A stretch of 6,215 bases of DNA from assembly GCA_050010815.1 (NCBI GenBank), contig JBEKKH010000487.1, positions 1-6,215 on the forward strand, in the 5' to 3' direction. Of this stretch, positions 1-5,549 are shown in pieces (position 1 is the first letter of the stretch; each line of letters opens with the position of its first letter). The notes under the pieces are model-generated. The model was given only the letters and a program-made list of their open reading frames with translations. It made no database searches and was not told the origin of the DNA. The stretch is from Palsa-504 sp050010815 (GTDB taxonomy: Bacteria; Actinomycetota; Actinomycetes; Streptosporangiales; Streptosporangiaceae). A program made the translations under genes and the position numbers.

Positions 1-194
1 TGGCTGAAGAAGTTCGAGGTACCGGACGCCCAGAAGTAGATGAACAGGATCACGGCGATCACCGTGATGCTGGCCTCGCGCTGATTCAGGAAGATGGCGC
101 TGACTCGGCTGAGAGCCCTGGAGCGGCCTCGCCCGCCTGGTGCGGCACCGAGGATCTCCGGGCTGCGTTCTACAGTGTCACTCACGTCACTCAT
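1..194 (-). CDS. ABC sugar transporter permease, N-terminal fragment
   Basis: This is the 5' end of a gene that runs off the left edge; 64 complete codons are visible, starting MSDVSDTVERSPEIL. A hydrophilic, arginine-rich cytoplasmic tail of about 40 residues leads into a hydrophobic segment (about residues 41-57, ITVIAVILFIYFWASG) followed by TSNFFS. That pattern, an NQRE-type lead into the first membrane helix and then an 'N-F-F/L-S' turn, is usual at the start of RbsC/BPD_transp_2 permeases, which form the membrane channel of ribose/xylose-type importers. It lies 129 bases downstream of the sugar-binding protein gene on the same strand, as expected for a binding protein-permease operon. 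The ATG at 192-194 has only a weak purine stretch (GATTGGG) directly upstream and no proper Shine-Dalgarno, so translation may be weak. The reading frame stays open upstream of this ATG, but I see no better start. The family call rests on a short stretch plus context. Confidence 0.78.
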   Translation of the reverse strand, partial: MSDVSDTVERSPEILGAAPGGRGRSRALSRVSAIFLNQREASITVIAVILFIYFWASGTSNFFS

Positions 195-241
195 CCCAAT
201 CGTGCTACTTCGCCCGATGCCTGCGTGCAGGGAGTCATACC

Positions 242-295
242 CAGGTGCCGCGGCGATTCACGTCACATCGCTGTCCGTGAATCGCCGCGGACCTG
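242..295 (-). repeat. Strong intercistronic stem-loop between binding-protein and permease genes
   Basis: Bases 248-262 and 276-290 are perfect 15-base reverse complements (arm CCGCGGCGATTCACG). After a single bulged base (247) the pairing continues for 5 bp (242-246 with 291-295), giving a 20-bp stem around a 13-base loop. In the leftward transcript it begins about 29 bases after the binding-protein stop codon and ends about 47 bases before the permease ATG. No T-run follows it, so it is not a canonical intrinsic terminator. By analogy with stem-loops in other ABC operons it probably protects the upstream message from 3' exonucleases or causes partial termination, giving more binding protein than permease. 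The structure is seen directly; the role is inferred. Confidence 0.85.
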
Positions 296-323
296 CACTT
301 CCCAGTGTCGCGCGCTCAGGCGA

Positions 324-1487
324 TCAGGTCGAGATCGCGCCGCTGTGCTTAATGTACTTCTGCGCGCTGGTCGAGCCCTCGAACCGGGTGGTCGGCGAGG
401 TGTACGCGCCGGCGTTGCTCTTGGTGACGAACTTCAGGCCGGTGTCGGTGGTGGCCGGGTTCACCAGTCCGCCGGACAGCTGCCACAGGTAGAGGTAGAT
501 CGTGGGCAGGAAGCCCTGTAGGTACGGCGACTGGTCGATGGTGAAGCTGATCTGGCCTGCCGCGACCGCGGTCAGGGTCTGCGGCTCGAGGTCGAAGCCG
601 CCCGCCGCCACCTTGCCCACCAGGCCGTACTTCTGCAGCGAGGAGCCGAGCAGGGCGGTGTCGCCGCCGTCGACCGCGAAGATGCCCTGGATCTTGGATC
701 CGTGGGACTGGATGAACTCGGGGACCGCGGTGGCTTCGGCCGAGGCCGAGGCGCCCCCGTCGAAGCCCGCGGTCCCGAACATGACGGTCATGCCCGCGGC
801 CTGCAGCGCTGCCGCCGCGCCGTCGAGGCGCGGCTGGATGTTCAGCGAGCCGGGCTGCGCGATGACGCCGACCGCCGTGTCGCCCTTCTTCATCAGCGAG
901 GCGAGCCGGGTACCGACTTCCTGGCCGGACGCGTACAGGTCCTGGCCGATGTAGGCCAGGCCGTTCGTGGGGCTGGCGGTGGAGCCGTTCGCGTTGTACG
1001 TGACCACCGGGACGCCCGCGGCCTCCGCGGATGCGATCGGGCTGACGAACGAAGTGGCCGCGACCACGGTAGTGGCGATGCCGGGAGAGCTGGCGGTGAC
1101 CGCGTCGTTGAAGGCCGACAGCATGGTTGACACCGTCGGCTGGGTGGACAGGGCACCGGTCCAGTGCGGGGTCGGGAGGCCGAGGATGGCGGCGGCGTCC
1201 GCGAAGCCGTACTGGGTCGGGGTGAAGAAGGAGTTGTCCGTGACGTGGTTCACGAAGGTGAACTGCCACTTGGGCGTGGTGGGGAAGTTGCCCGCGGCCG
1301 CCTTCGCCACTCCCGACGTGCCGGCCGAGCTTGACGTTGAGCTGCTGCACGCGGCGATGAGCGCCGAGGCGGCGGCCGTCGCACTGAACAGGCCGGCCCC
1401 CTCGAGCAGCCGACGACGAGAAGGCCCGTCCTTCATGTTCAGGGTCTCAATCGCTTCGTCGACTACCGGGTTGATCTTTTTCCTCAT
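324..1487 (-). CDS. Sugar ABC transporter substrate-binding lipoprotein (periplasmic-binding-protein 4 type)
   Basis: A 387-residue solute-binding protein that would capture a sugar or related ligand outside the cell and deliver it to the neighbouring RbsC-type permease. Residues 23-28 (SRRRLL) form a twin-arginine motif, followed by an alanine-rich hydrophobic stretch and a lipobox ending in Cys47 (LIAAC), then a Ser/Thr/Ala linker. This indicates Tat export and lipid anchoring at Cys47. The mature part follows the sugar-binding two-lobe fold: FVNHVTDNSFF (about 78-88), AAGVPVVTYNANG (about 156-168), GVIAQPGSLNIQPRLDGA (about 207-224), GIFAVDGGDTALL (about 268-280), GGFDLEPQTL (about 296-305) and GQISFTIDQSPYLQGFLP (about 311-328). 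The last block is typical of this family. The start is supported by a GGAGG (complement of 1495-1499) 7 bases before the ATG; Met18 has no comparable site. Likely expressed from the promoter at 1694-1722. The ligand cannot be told from sequence alone. Length is normal for the family with a 17-residue pre-Tat extension. Confidence 0.92.
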   Translation of the reverse strand: MRKKINPVVDEAIETLNMKDGPSRRRLLEGAGLFSATAAASALIAACSSSTSSSAGTSGVAKAAAGNFPTTPKWQFTFVNHVTDNSFFTPTQYGFADAAAILGLPTPHWTGALSTQPTVSTMLSAFNDAVTASSPGIATTVVAATSFVSPIASAEAAGVPVVTYNANGSTASPTNGLAYIGQDLYASGQEVGTRLASLMKKGDTAVGVIAQPGSLNIQPRLDGAAAALQAAGMTVMFGTAGFDGGASASAEATAVPEFIQSHGSKIQGIFAVDGGDTALLGSSLQKYGLVGKVAAGGFDLEPQTLTAVAAGQISFTIDQSPYLQGFLPTIYLYLWQLSGGLVNPATTDTGLKFVTKSNAGAYTSPTTRFEGSTSAQKYIKHSGAIST

Positions 1488-1494
1488 CTAAGGA

Positions 1495-1499
1495 CCTCC
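1495..1499 (-). promoter_or_regulatory. Ribosome binding site of the binding-protein gene
   Basis: On the minus strand this reads GGAGG, 7 bases before the ATG at 1485-1487. It decides the start in favour of the long form with an N-region of 22 residues before the twin arginines, rather than the internal Met18. Confidence 0.85.
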
Positions 1500-1636
1500 A
1501 TGGAGTTTTTCCCGGGACGGGGTACTCTCCCGAGCCAAGCCCGCAGCCTGCGCGGCGAGTCCCGTCGGTTTCGTCGCGAGAGAGATAATCTTAAAGACGC
1601 TCTTAGTCGTATATCAGCCCTGTACATGCGGCCGCA

Positions 1637-1679
1637 CGGCCGCGCCGATGTCATAAACGACGGAAATTCGGCGCGGCTG
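1637..1679 (-). repeat. 5'-leader stem-loop of the transporter transcript
   Basis: Bases 1637-1648 (CGGCCGCGCCGA) can pair with 1668-1679 (TCGGCGCGGCTG). All 12 positions pair except one G/T position at 1638/1678, and the loop is 19 bases. If transcription starts near 1687, as the promoter at 1694-1722 predicts, this structure sits within the first 10-50 bases of the mRNA. A second inverted repeat, 1628-1634 with 1637-1643 (GCGGCCG / CGGCCGC), shares the 1637-1643 arm, so the two structures exclude each other. This could be a 5' stabilising hairpin or a simple attenuation switch. The pairing is seen; the function is inferred. Confidence 0.5.
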
Positions 1680-1693
1680 ACGACACGCCGCCG

Positions 1694-1722
1694 ACGCTAA
1701 GACTGTTCATGATCAGTGTCAA
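1694..1722 (-). promoter_or_regulatory. Candidate sigma-70-type promoter for the transporter operon
   Basis: On the minus strand a perfect -35 hexamer TTGACA (1717-1722) is followed after 17 bases by TAGCGT (1694-1699), a plausible actinobacterial -10. Predicted transcription start is near 1687, giving a leader of about 200 bases before the binding-protein ATG at 1487. The spacer between the hexamers is occupied by a near-palindrome (1702-1717), suggesting repression by steric block. Confidence 0.65.
1702..1717. promoter_or_regulatory. Near-palindromic operator candidate inside the transporter promoter
   Basis: ACTGTTCATGATCAGT equals its own reverse complement except at one symmetric pair of positions (1706/1713). 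It fills the spacer between the -35 and -10 hexamers of the minus-strand promoter, a classic place for a repressor site. The DeoR-type regulator encoded at 2247-3065 is the nearest candidate to bind it, but I found no second copy upstream of that gene, so the pairing of regulator and site is an inference. Confidence 0.5.
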
Positions 1723-1773
1723 GGTTCCACGCAGGTGCGATTGTGAAATGAGCCCGTTTCGATATGCGCCACG

Positions 1774-1791
1774 ACATGTACACATACATGC
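1774..1791. repeat. Short inverted repeat with alternating purine-pyrimidine sequence
   Basis: CATGTA (1775-1780) and TACATG (1785-1790) are inverted copies separated by CACA. All 18 bases from 1774 to 1791 alternate purine and pyrimidine. The same half-site TACATG occurs again at 1623-1628. The repeat is centred about 95 bases upstream of the predicted transporter transcription start, where an activator could bind. It could equally be chance. Confidence 0.4.
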
Positions 1792-1888
1792 CGCGGAACA
1801 ATAGGGTCCAATCGCCTGGGTGAGCCTCAGTTTGCCGCATCCTCCCTCGCCACTCGGGCCGGACGGTCCAGTCCCGTCTTTCCCCATG

Positions 1889-1913
1889 GCCTCACCGATT
1901 CTTGCCTCACCGA
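1889..1913. repeat. Ten-base direct repeat, period 15
   Basis: GCCTCACCGA occurs at 1889-1898 and again at 1904-1913. Two exact copies 15 bases apart in a regulatory region may be a tandem protein-binding site, but no known motif is recognised. Confidence 0.35.
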
Positions 1914-1985
1914 CACCTCAACGCAACCACGACCTCATCCGCATCGCAGGGATCAGCCCATAACGGACATAGACACGTCCGACGA

Positions 1986-1999
1986 TGTTAGCGCTAACA
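1986..1999. promoter_or_regulatory. Perfect LacI-family-type operator palindrome
   Basis: TGTTAGCGCTAACA is a perfect 14-bp palindrome with a central CG. Family knowledge: LacI/GalR-type sugar repressors of actinobacteria commonly bind such TTAGCGCTAA-like sites, whereas DeoR-type proteins usually use other sequences. It lies 247 bases before the deoR-type start and about 270-300 bases upstream of the predicted transporter promoter. No LacI-type gene is present in the window, so the regulator would be encoded elsewhere. Confidence 0.72.
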
Positions 2000-2194
2000 A
2001 GTCACTAAACGGCAACGAACGCGAAACACCATCGACACGGACATCGGAGAGGCCAGTGGCGACGCTCCGGCCCCTGCCGGCGGCTCGGCCTCGTAAGGGT
2101 GGCTTTGGTGGGTGAAATTGGGCTGGTCCCGACAGGGGCACGCGGAACCGAACACGGCGGGCGAGCGTCTCACCATTTGACGGACTGCGCACAC

Positions 2195-2200
2195 TAGGGT
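2195..2200 (+). promoter_or_regulatory. Possible -10 box of the deoR-type gene
   Basis: TAGGGT fits the TANNNT pattern of actinobacterial -10 elements and would give a start near 2207 and a leader of about 40 bases. A TTGACG at 2177-2182 resembles a -35 but is only 12 bases away, too close for a normal promoter, so either there is no -35 or the true promoter is different. Confidence 0.35.
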
Positions 2201-2230
2201 CCCCGCCTGGCCTCGGCGCTGTCCGCCCGA

Positions 2231-2236
2231 AGGAGG
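2231..2236 (+). promoter_or_regulatory. Ribosome binding site of the deoR-type gene
   Basis: AGGAGG ends 10 bases before the ATG at 2247. The spacing is on the long side, but the match is full, and the encoded protein starts exactly where DeoR-family proteins start. Confidence 0.8.
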
Positions 2237-2246
2237 AAAGGCACGG

Positions 2247-3065
2247 ATGCTAGCCAGACATCGCCAGTCGCTTATCCTGCAGGCCGTCCGGAGCGATGGC
2301 AGCGCCCGGGTCAGCGATCTCACCCATCGACTCGGCGTTTCGGACATGACCATCCGCAGAGACCTCGAGGTCCTCGCCCGCGATGGCCTGGTGGAGAAGG
2401 TCCACGGCGGCGCGGTGCTGCCGGGGGCCGCGGCCAGCCACGAGCCGGGCTTCGAGGCCAAGCTTGTGCTCGAGCAACCGGAGAAGACCGCGATCGCCCG
2501 CGCGGCGGCGAAGCTGGTCAGGCCGGGCACCGCTATCGCGCTGGCCGCGGGGACGACCACGTTCGCGCTGGCCCAGTGCCTGCTCGACGTACCGGGACTG
2601 ACCATCGTCACGAACTCGCTGCGGGTGACCAACATGTTCAGCGGCACCCGTGGCCTAGACGGCACCGCCGACTCGGTGGTGCTGACCGGCGGCGTCCGCA
2701 CCCCCTCAGACGCGCTGGTCGGGCCGGTTGCCGACCTGACCGTTCGGTCGCTGCACTTCGACTTGCTCTTCCTCGGCTGCCACGGCTTCGACGCCGAGGC
2801 CGGGCTGACCACGCCCAACCTGGCGGAGGCCGAGACTAACCGGGCCTTCATCCGGGTCGCGCGTCGCGTCGTGGTGCTCGCCGACCACACCAAGTGGGGC
2901 CTGGTCAGCCTGAGCTCCTTCGCGCGCCTGAACGAGATAGACGTGCTGATCACCGACGATATGCTGCCGCCCGACGCCCGGGCCCAGGCCGTCGATCAGG
3001 TCGGCCAGGTGATCTTCGCCGAGAGCATGGCAGCCAGCCGGGTGTTAAGACGGCCTCGTCAGTAG
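2247..3065 (+). CDS. DeoR/GlpR-family transcriptional regulator
   Basis: A 272-residue DNA-binding regulator that normally represses sugar genes and responds to a phosphorylated sugar. The N-terminal winged helix-turn-helix spans about residues 5-58. It contains GSARVSDLTHRLGVSDMTIRRDLEVL, whose VSDMTIRRDL part (31-40) is the recognition helix, and ends with the signature KVHGGAVL (51-58). The sensor domain (about 79-240) has the phosphosugar-binding blocks ALAAGTTT (98-105), VTNSLRVTN (121-129), LTGGVRTPSDALVGP (146-160), LGCHGFDAEAGLT (176-188) and LADHTKWG (211-218). Length is typical for the family (about 250-270). The start is fixed by AGGAGG at 2231-2236 and by family alignment. It is divergent from the sugar importer genes, the usual layout for a local regulator. 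Its last 7 bases overlap the 3' end of ispG on the opposite strand. The inducer is unknown. Confidence 0.93.
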   Translation: MLARHRQSLILQAVRSDGSARVSDLTHRLGVSDMTIRRDLEVLARDGLVEKVHGGAVLPGAAASHEPGFEAKLVLEQPEKTAIARAAAKLVRPGTAIALAAGTTTFALAQCLLDVPGLTIVTNSLRVTNMFSGTRGLDGTADSVVLTGGVRTPSDALVGPVADLTVRSLHFDLLFLGCHGFDAEAGLTTPNLAEAETNRAFIRVARRVVVLADHTKWGLVSLSSFARLNEIDVLITDDMLPPDARAQAVDQVGQVIFAESMAASRVLRRPRQ

Positions 3066-4222
3066 GTGGTGACGATGGGCTTGCCCTCGTCGCCTTCGGC
3101 GACGGCGCCGGCCTCGGCGAGGCGCATGGCCTCCTCGATCAGGGTCTCCACGATCTGGGACTCAGGCACGGTGGCGATCACCTTGCCGCGGACGAAGATC
3201 TGGCCCTTGCCGTTGCCCGAGGCGACGCCCAGGTCGGCCTCACGGGCCTCGCCCGGGCCGTTGACCACGCAGCCCATGACCGCGACCCGCAGCGGCACCT
3301 CCATGCCCTCCAGGCCGGCGGTCACCTCTTCGGCCAGCTTGTACACGTCCACCTGGGCCCGGCCGCAGGACGGGCAGGACACGATCTCCAGCCTGCGCTG
3401 GCGCATGCCGAGCGATTCCAGGATCGAGATGCCGACCTTGACTTCCTCCACCGGCGGCGCGGACAGCGAGACCCTGATCGTGTCGCCGATGCCCTCGGCC
3501 AGCAGCGCGCCGAACGCGACCGCGGACTTGACCGTACCCTGGAAGGTCGGGCCGGCCTCGGTCACGCCGAGGTGCAGCGGGTAGTCGCACTGGCGGGCGA
3601 GCTGCCGGTAGGCGTTGATCATGACCACCGGGTCGTGGTGCTTGACCGAGATCTTGATGTCGCGGAACCCGTGCTCTTCGAACAGGGAGCACTCCCACAG
3701 CGCCGAGGCGACCAGCGCCTCCGGGGTGGCCTTGCCGTACTTGGCCAGCTGTCGCGCATCAAGCGAGCCCGCGTTGACGCCGATCCTGATCGGGATCCCG
3801 GCGTCGCTGGCCGCGTGGGCGATCTCGGCCACCTTGTCATCGAACTGCTTGATGTTGCCCGGGTTGACCCGGACCGCCGCGCAGCCCGCGTCGATCGCGG
3901 CGAACACGTACTTGGGCTGGAAGTGGATGTCGGCGATGACCGGGATCTGCGACTTCTTCGCGATGGCGGGCAGCGCGTCCGCGTCGTCCTGCGACGGGAC
4001 CGCGACCCGGACGATCTGGCAGCCCGACGCGGTGAGCTCGGCGATCTGCTGCAACGTGGCGTTCACGTTGGCGGTCAGCGTCGTGGTCATCGACTGAACC
4101 GATACGGGCGCTCCCCCGCCAACCGGCACCGAACCCACCATGATCTGCCGAGACAACCTGCGCTCGGCCAGTTTTTGGGTCGGCGCGGGTGGCGCCGCAG
4201 GCATTCCCAGGTCAATGCTCAT
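3059..4222 (-). CDS. ispG: 4-hydroxy-3-methylbut-2-en-1-yl diphosphate synthase (flavodoxin/ferredoxin), IspG/GcpE
   Basis: Cytoplasmic [4Fe-4S] enzyme that reductively converts MEcPP to HMBPP, the penultimate step of the MEP isoprenoid pathway. With the preferred start it has 387 residues. Visible family blocks, in order: VGSVPVGGGAPVSVQSMTTT (about 29-48), the TIM-barrel strands QIVRVAVPSQDDADAL and PVIADIHF, VRVNPGNI (about 117-124), IRIGVNAGSLD, IKISVKHHDP and LHLGVTEAG. Then come the cluster-binding cysteines: SCPSCGR (Cys283, Cys286) and GCVVNGPGEA (Cys318, Glu325 the likely fourth ligand). I chose the ATG at 4220-4222 (MSIDLGMPAAPP). It matches the actinobacterial N-terminus and has a GGGGG about 10 bases upstream, whereas the upstream in-frame ATG at 4262-4264 would add 14 atypical residues and has a purine run too close to the start. 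It follows rseP by 106 bases in the same direction and ends inside the convergent deoR-type gene by 7 bases. Confidence 0.97.
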   Translation of the reverse strand: MSIDLGMPAAPPAPTQKLAERRLSRQIMVGSVPVGGGAPVSVQSMTTTLTANVNATLQQIAELTASGCQIVRVAVPSQDDADALPAIAKKSQIPVIADIHFQPKYVFAAIDAGCAAVRVNPGNIKQFDDKVAEIAHAASDAGIPIRIGVNAGSLDARQLAKYGKATPEALVASALWECSLFEEHGFRDIKISVKHHDPVVMINAYRQLARQCDYPLHLGVTEAGPTFQGTVKSAVAFGALLAEGIGDTIRVSLSAPPVEEVKVGISILESLGMRQRRLEIVSCPSCGRAQVDVYKLAEEVTAGLEGMEVPLRVAVMGCVVNGPGEAREADLGVASGNGKGQIFVRGKVIATVPESQIVETLIEEAMRLAEAGAVAEGDEGKPIVTTY

Positions 4223-4292
4223 GGACTCATAGCCCCCATCTGATCGGTTGAGCCTCGTGGTCATTCTTCCATCACCCGCGCACTGGACGCGG

Positions 4293-4316
4293 ACCGACGC
4301 TGACGGACGCGTCGGT
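4293..4316 (-). repeat. Small stem-loop between rseP and ispG
   Basis: ACCGACGC (4293-4300) and GCGTCGGT (4309-4316) are perfect 8-base inverted repeats around an 8-base loop. It sits 12 bases after the rseP stop codon in the 106-base gap before ispG. There is no T-run, so full termination is unlikely; it may be a processing or stability element. Confidence 0.4.
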
Positions 4317-4328
4317 TACCCCCGAAAA

Positions 4329-5525
4329 TTAACCTGCGATATTCAACGGGTTCACGATGTCCGCCGCGACCAGGATCAAGGCGAAGACCATCACCACCAT
4401 GAAGATGCTGAAGCTGACCGGCAGCAGCTTGGCCATGTTCACCATGCCGGGGTCGGGGCGTCCGCGCAGATGCGCGAACCAGGCCCGGATCCGCTCCCAG
4501 ATGACCACCGCGACGTGACCGCCATCCAGCGGCAGCAGCGGCAGCATGTTGAACACGCCCACGAAGATGTTCAGCGACGCGATCAGCAGCAGCACGAAGC
4601 TGACCTTGTACTGCCAGCCGACATTGGCGGCCACCGCCTGGCCGGTGGCATCGGCCGCGCCGATCACGCTGGTGACCTGGCCGCCGGTCGAATCCGCCCG
4701 GTTCTTGCCGAAGTCCTTGGGCAGCGCGGCCGGCAGGGCCGCCACCGCCTTGGCCGACCCGACGATAACCTGCTCGAACGACGAGCCCGCGTACGTGACG
4801 GCGCGGAACGGGCTGGCCGGTGAGAACACCACGGCGGGCGCGATGCCCAGGTAGGCGCCGCTGCGGCCGCTGACGGCGGCCAGCGTGGTGTGCAGGGTCA
4901 GCGTCTTGCCGTTCCGGCGCACGGTGATGGTCGACGCCGACCCGGCGGGCTTGCCGCGGATCAGGTTGCCGAGCTGGGTCCAGTTGGCCACCGGCGTGCC
5001 GTCGAAGGCGGTCACCTGATCGCCGACCCGCAGGCCGGCCAGCTTGGCCGGGGATGCCTTATCCGAGGCGGTGCAGGTGCCATTGTTCAGCTGGGCGGTG
5101 CTGGAGGCCACGCAGGGGCTGATCGTGCCCAGCTGGGTGGTGTTGTCGTTCTCGATGCCGATGCCGAGCGCCAGCCCGGCGATGAGCAGGAAGGCCAGCA
5201 CGAAGTGCATGAACGAGCCCGCGCAGAGCACCACGATCCGCTGCCAGGCCGACTGCCTGCGGAACGACCTCGGTTCGTCGGCCGGGTCATCGACGTCGTC
5301 GAGGGAGTGCATTCCGATGATCTTGACGAAACCGCCGAGCGGTATGGCCTTGATCCCGTACTCGGTGTCACCCCGCCAGGTGGACCACAGCGTCGGCCCG
5401 AAGCCGACGAAGTAGCGGGTGCACTTCATGCCGAACCGCTTCGCCATCACGAAGTGCCCGGTCTCGTGCAGCATGACGGAGAAAAGCAGGGCGACGATGA
5501 AGATGACCCAGCCGATCAGGTCCAT
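4329..5525 (-). CDS. rseP: Site-2-type intramembrane zinc metalloprotease (RseP/Rip1 family, M50)
   Basis: A 398-residue membrane protease of the S2P family. Homologues (E. coli RseP, M. tuberculosis Rip1) cleave transmembrane anti-sigma factors and other membrane proteins during envelope stress signalling. The first membrane segment carries the zinc-binding HETGH (His20, Glu21, His24). The second catalytic motif NMLPLLPLDGGH (about 326-337, with Asp334 as the third metal ligand) lies in a C-terminal hydrophobic segment. Further membrane segments are near 97-122 and 370-390. A single PDZ domain covers about 155-215 (LAGLRVGDQVTAFDGTPVANW). Length agrees with single-PDZ actinobacterial members. 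The start has an AAAGGGA (complement of 5533-5539) 7 bases upstream. It lies 24 bases after dxr, in the conserved dxr-rip1-ispG order, so it is very probably co-transcribed with dxr. An extracytoplasmic segment before the PDZ core contains two cysteines (Cys138, Cys151). Actual substrates are unknown. Confidence 0.95.
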   Translation of the reverse strand: MDLIGWVIFIVALLFSVMLHETGHFVMAKRFGMKCTRYFVGFGPTLWSTWRGDTEYGIKAIPLGGFVKIIGMHSLDDVDDPADEPRSFRRQSAWQRIVVLCAGSFMHFVLAFLLIAGLALGIGIENDNTTQLGTISPCVASSTAQLNNGTCTASDKASPAKLAGLRVGDQVTAFDGTPVANWTQLGNLIRGKPAGSASTITVRRNGKTLTLHTTLAAVSGRSGAYLGIAPAVVFSPASPFRAVTYAGSSFEQVIVGSAKAVAALPAALPKDFGKNRADSTGGQVTSVIGAADATGQAVAANVGWQYKVSFVLLLIASLNIFVGVFNMLPLLPLDGGHVAVVIWERIRAWFAHLRGRPDPGMVNMAKLLPVSFSIFMVVMVFALILVAADIVNPLNIAG

Positions 5526-5549
5526 CCAGCCGTCCCTTTCTGTGGTCCG

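Larger units (their letters stand above)
1488..2246. other. 759-base divergent regulatory region without a convincing gene
   Basis: This region separates the leftward transporter operon from the rightward deoR-type gene. Open frames here (for example 1500-1700 plus, 1651-1887 minus, 1953-2192 minus) lack good ribosome sites and recognisable protein features, so I treat it as non-coding. Base composition is less GC-biased than the flanking genes in the 1580-1800 part. Promoter, operator and repeat elements are listed separately. The stretch 2030-2170 is GC-rich, with short self-complementary runs, but I recognise no riboswitch or RNA family in it. No tRNA was noticed. Confidence 0.7.

Noticed and set aside
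1500..1700. A 66-codon open frame at the start of the intergenic region, plus strand
   Set aside because: Arg-rich translation without recognisable features. Its ATG overlaps the complement of the ribosome site of the binding-protein gene and has no convincing Shine-Dalgarno of its own.
1651..1887. A 78-codon minus-strand open frame upstream of the transporter
   Set aside because: No ribosome site or recognisable sequence, and it would cover the predicted promoter and operator.
2040..2170. GC-rich block before deoR considered as a cobalamin or other riboswitch (GCCACTGG on the minus strand)
   Set aside because: Only a short fragment resembles the B12-box neighbourhood. The other conserved blocks and spacing are missing, and the neighbouring genes do not concern cobalamin.
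1994..2953. A 319-codon minus-strand open frame opposite the deoR-type gene
   Set aside because: It is antisense to a clearly recognised protein, rich in Ser/Arg/Pro as expected of a shadow frame in high-GC DNA, and shows no domain or ribosome site.
3088..3104. Hairpin CGTCGCC-TTC-GGCGACG as a deoR terminator
   Set aside because: It lies in ispG coding sequence (AEGDEG codons), has no T-run and could arise from codon use alone, so I did not list it as a terminator.
2894..4243. A 449-codon plus-strand open frame opposite ispG
   Set aside because: The translation is dominated by Arg, Asp, Gly and His, typical of an antisense GC-rich shadow, and ispG on the other strand has all family motifs.
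4222..4264. Longer ispG start at the ATG 4262-4264
   Set aside because: The purine run GGAAGA touches the ATG too closely to serve as a ribosome site, and the extra 14 residues do not resemble IspG N-termini. Kept as a less likely alternative.
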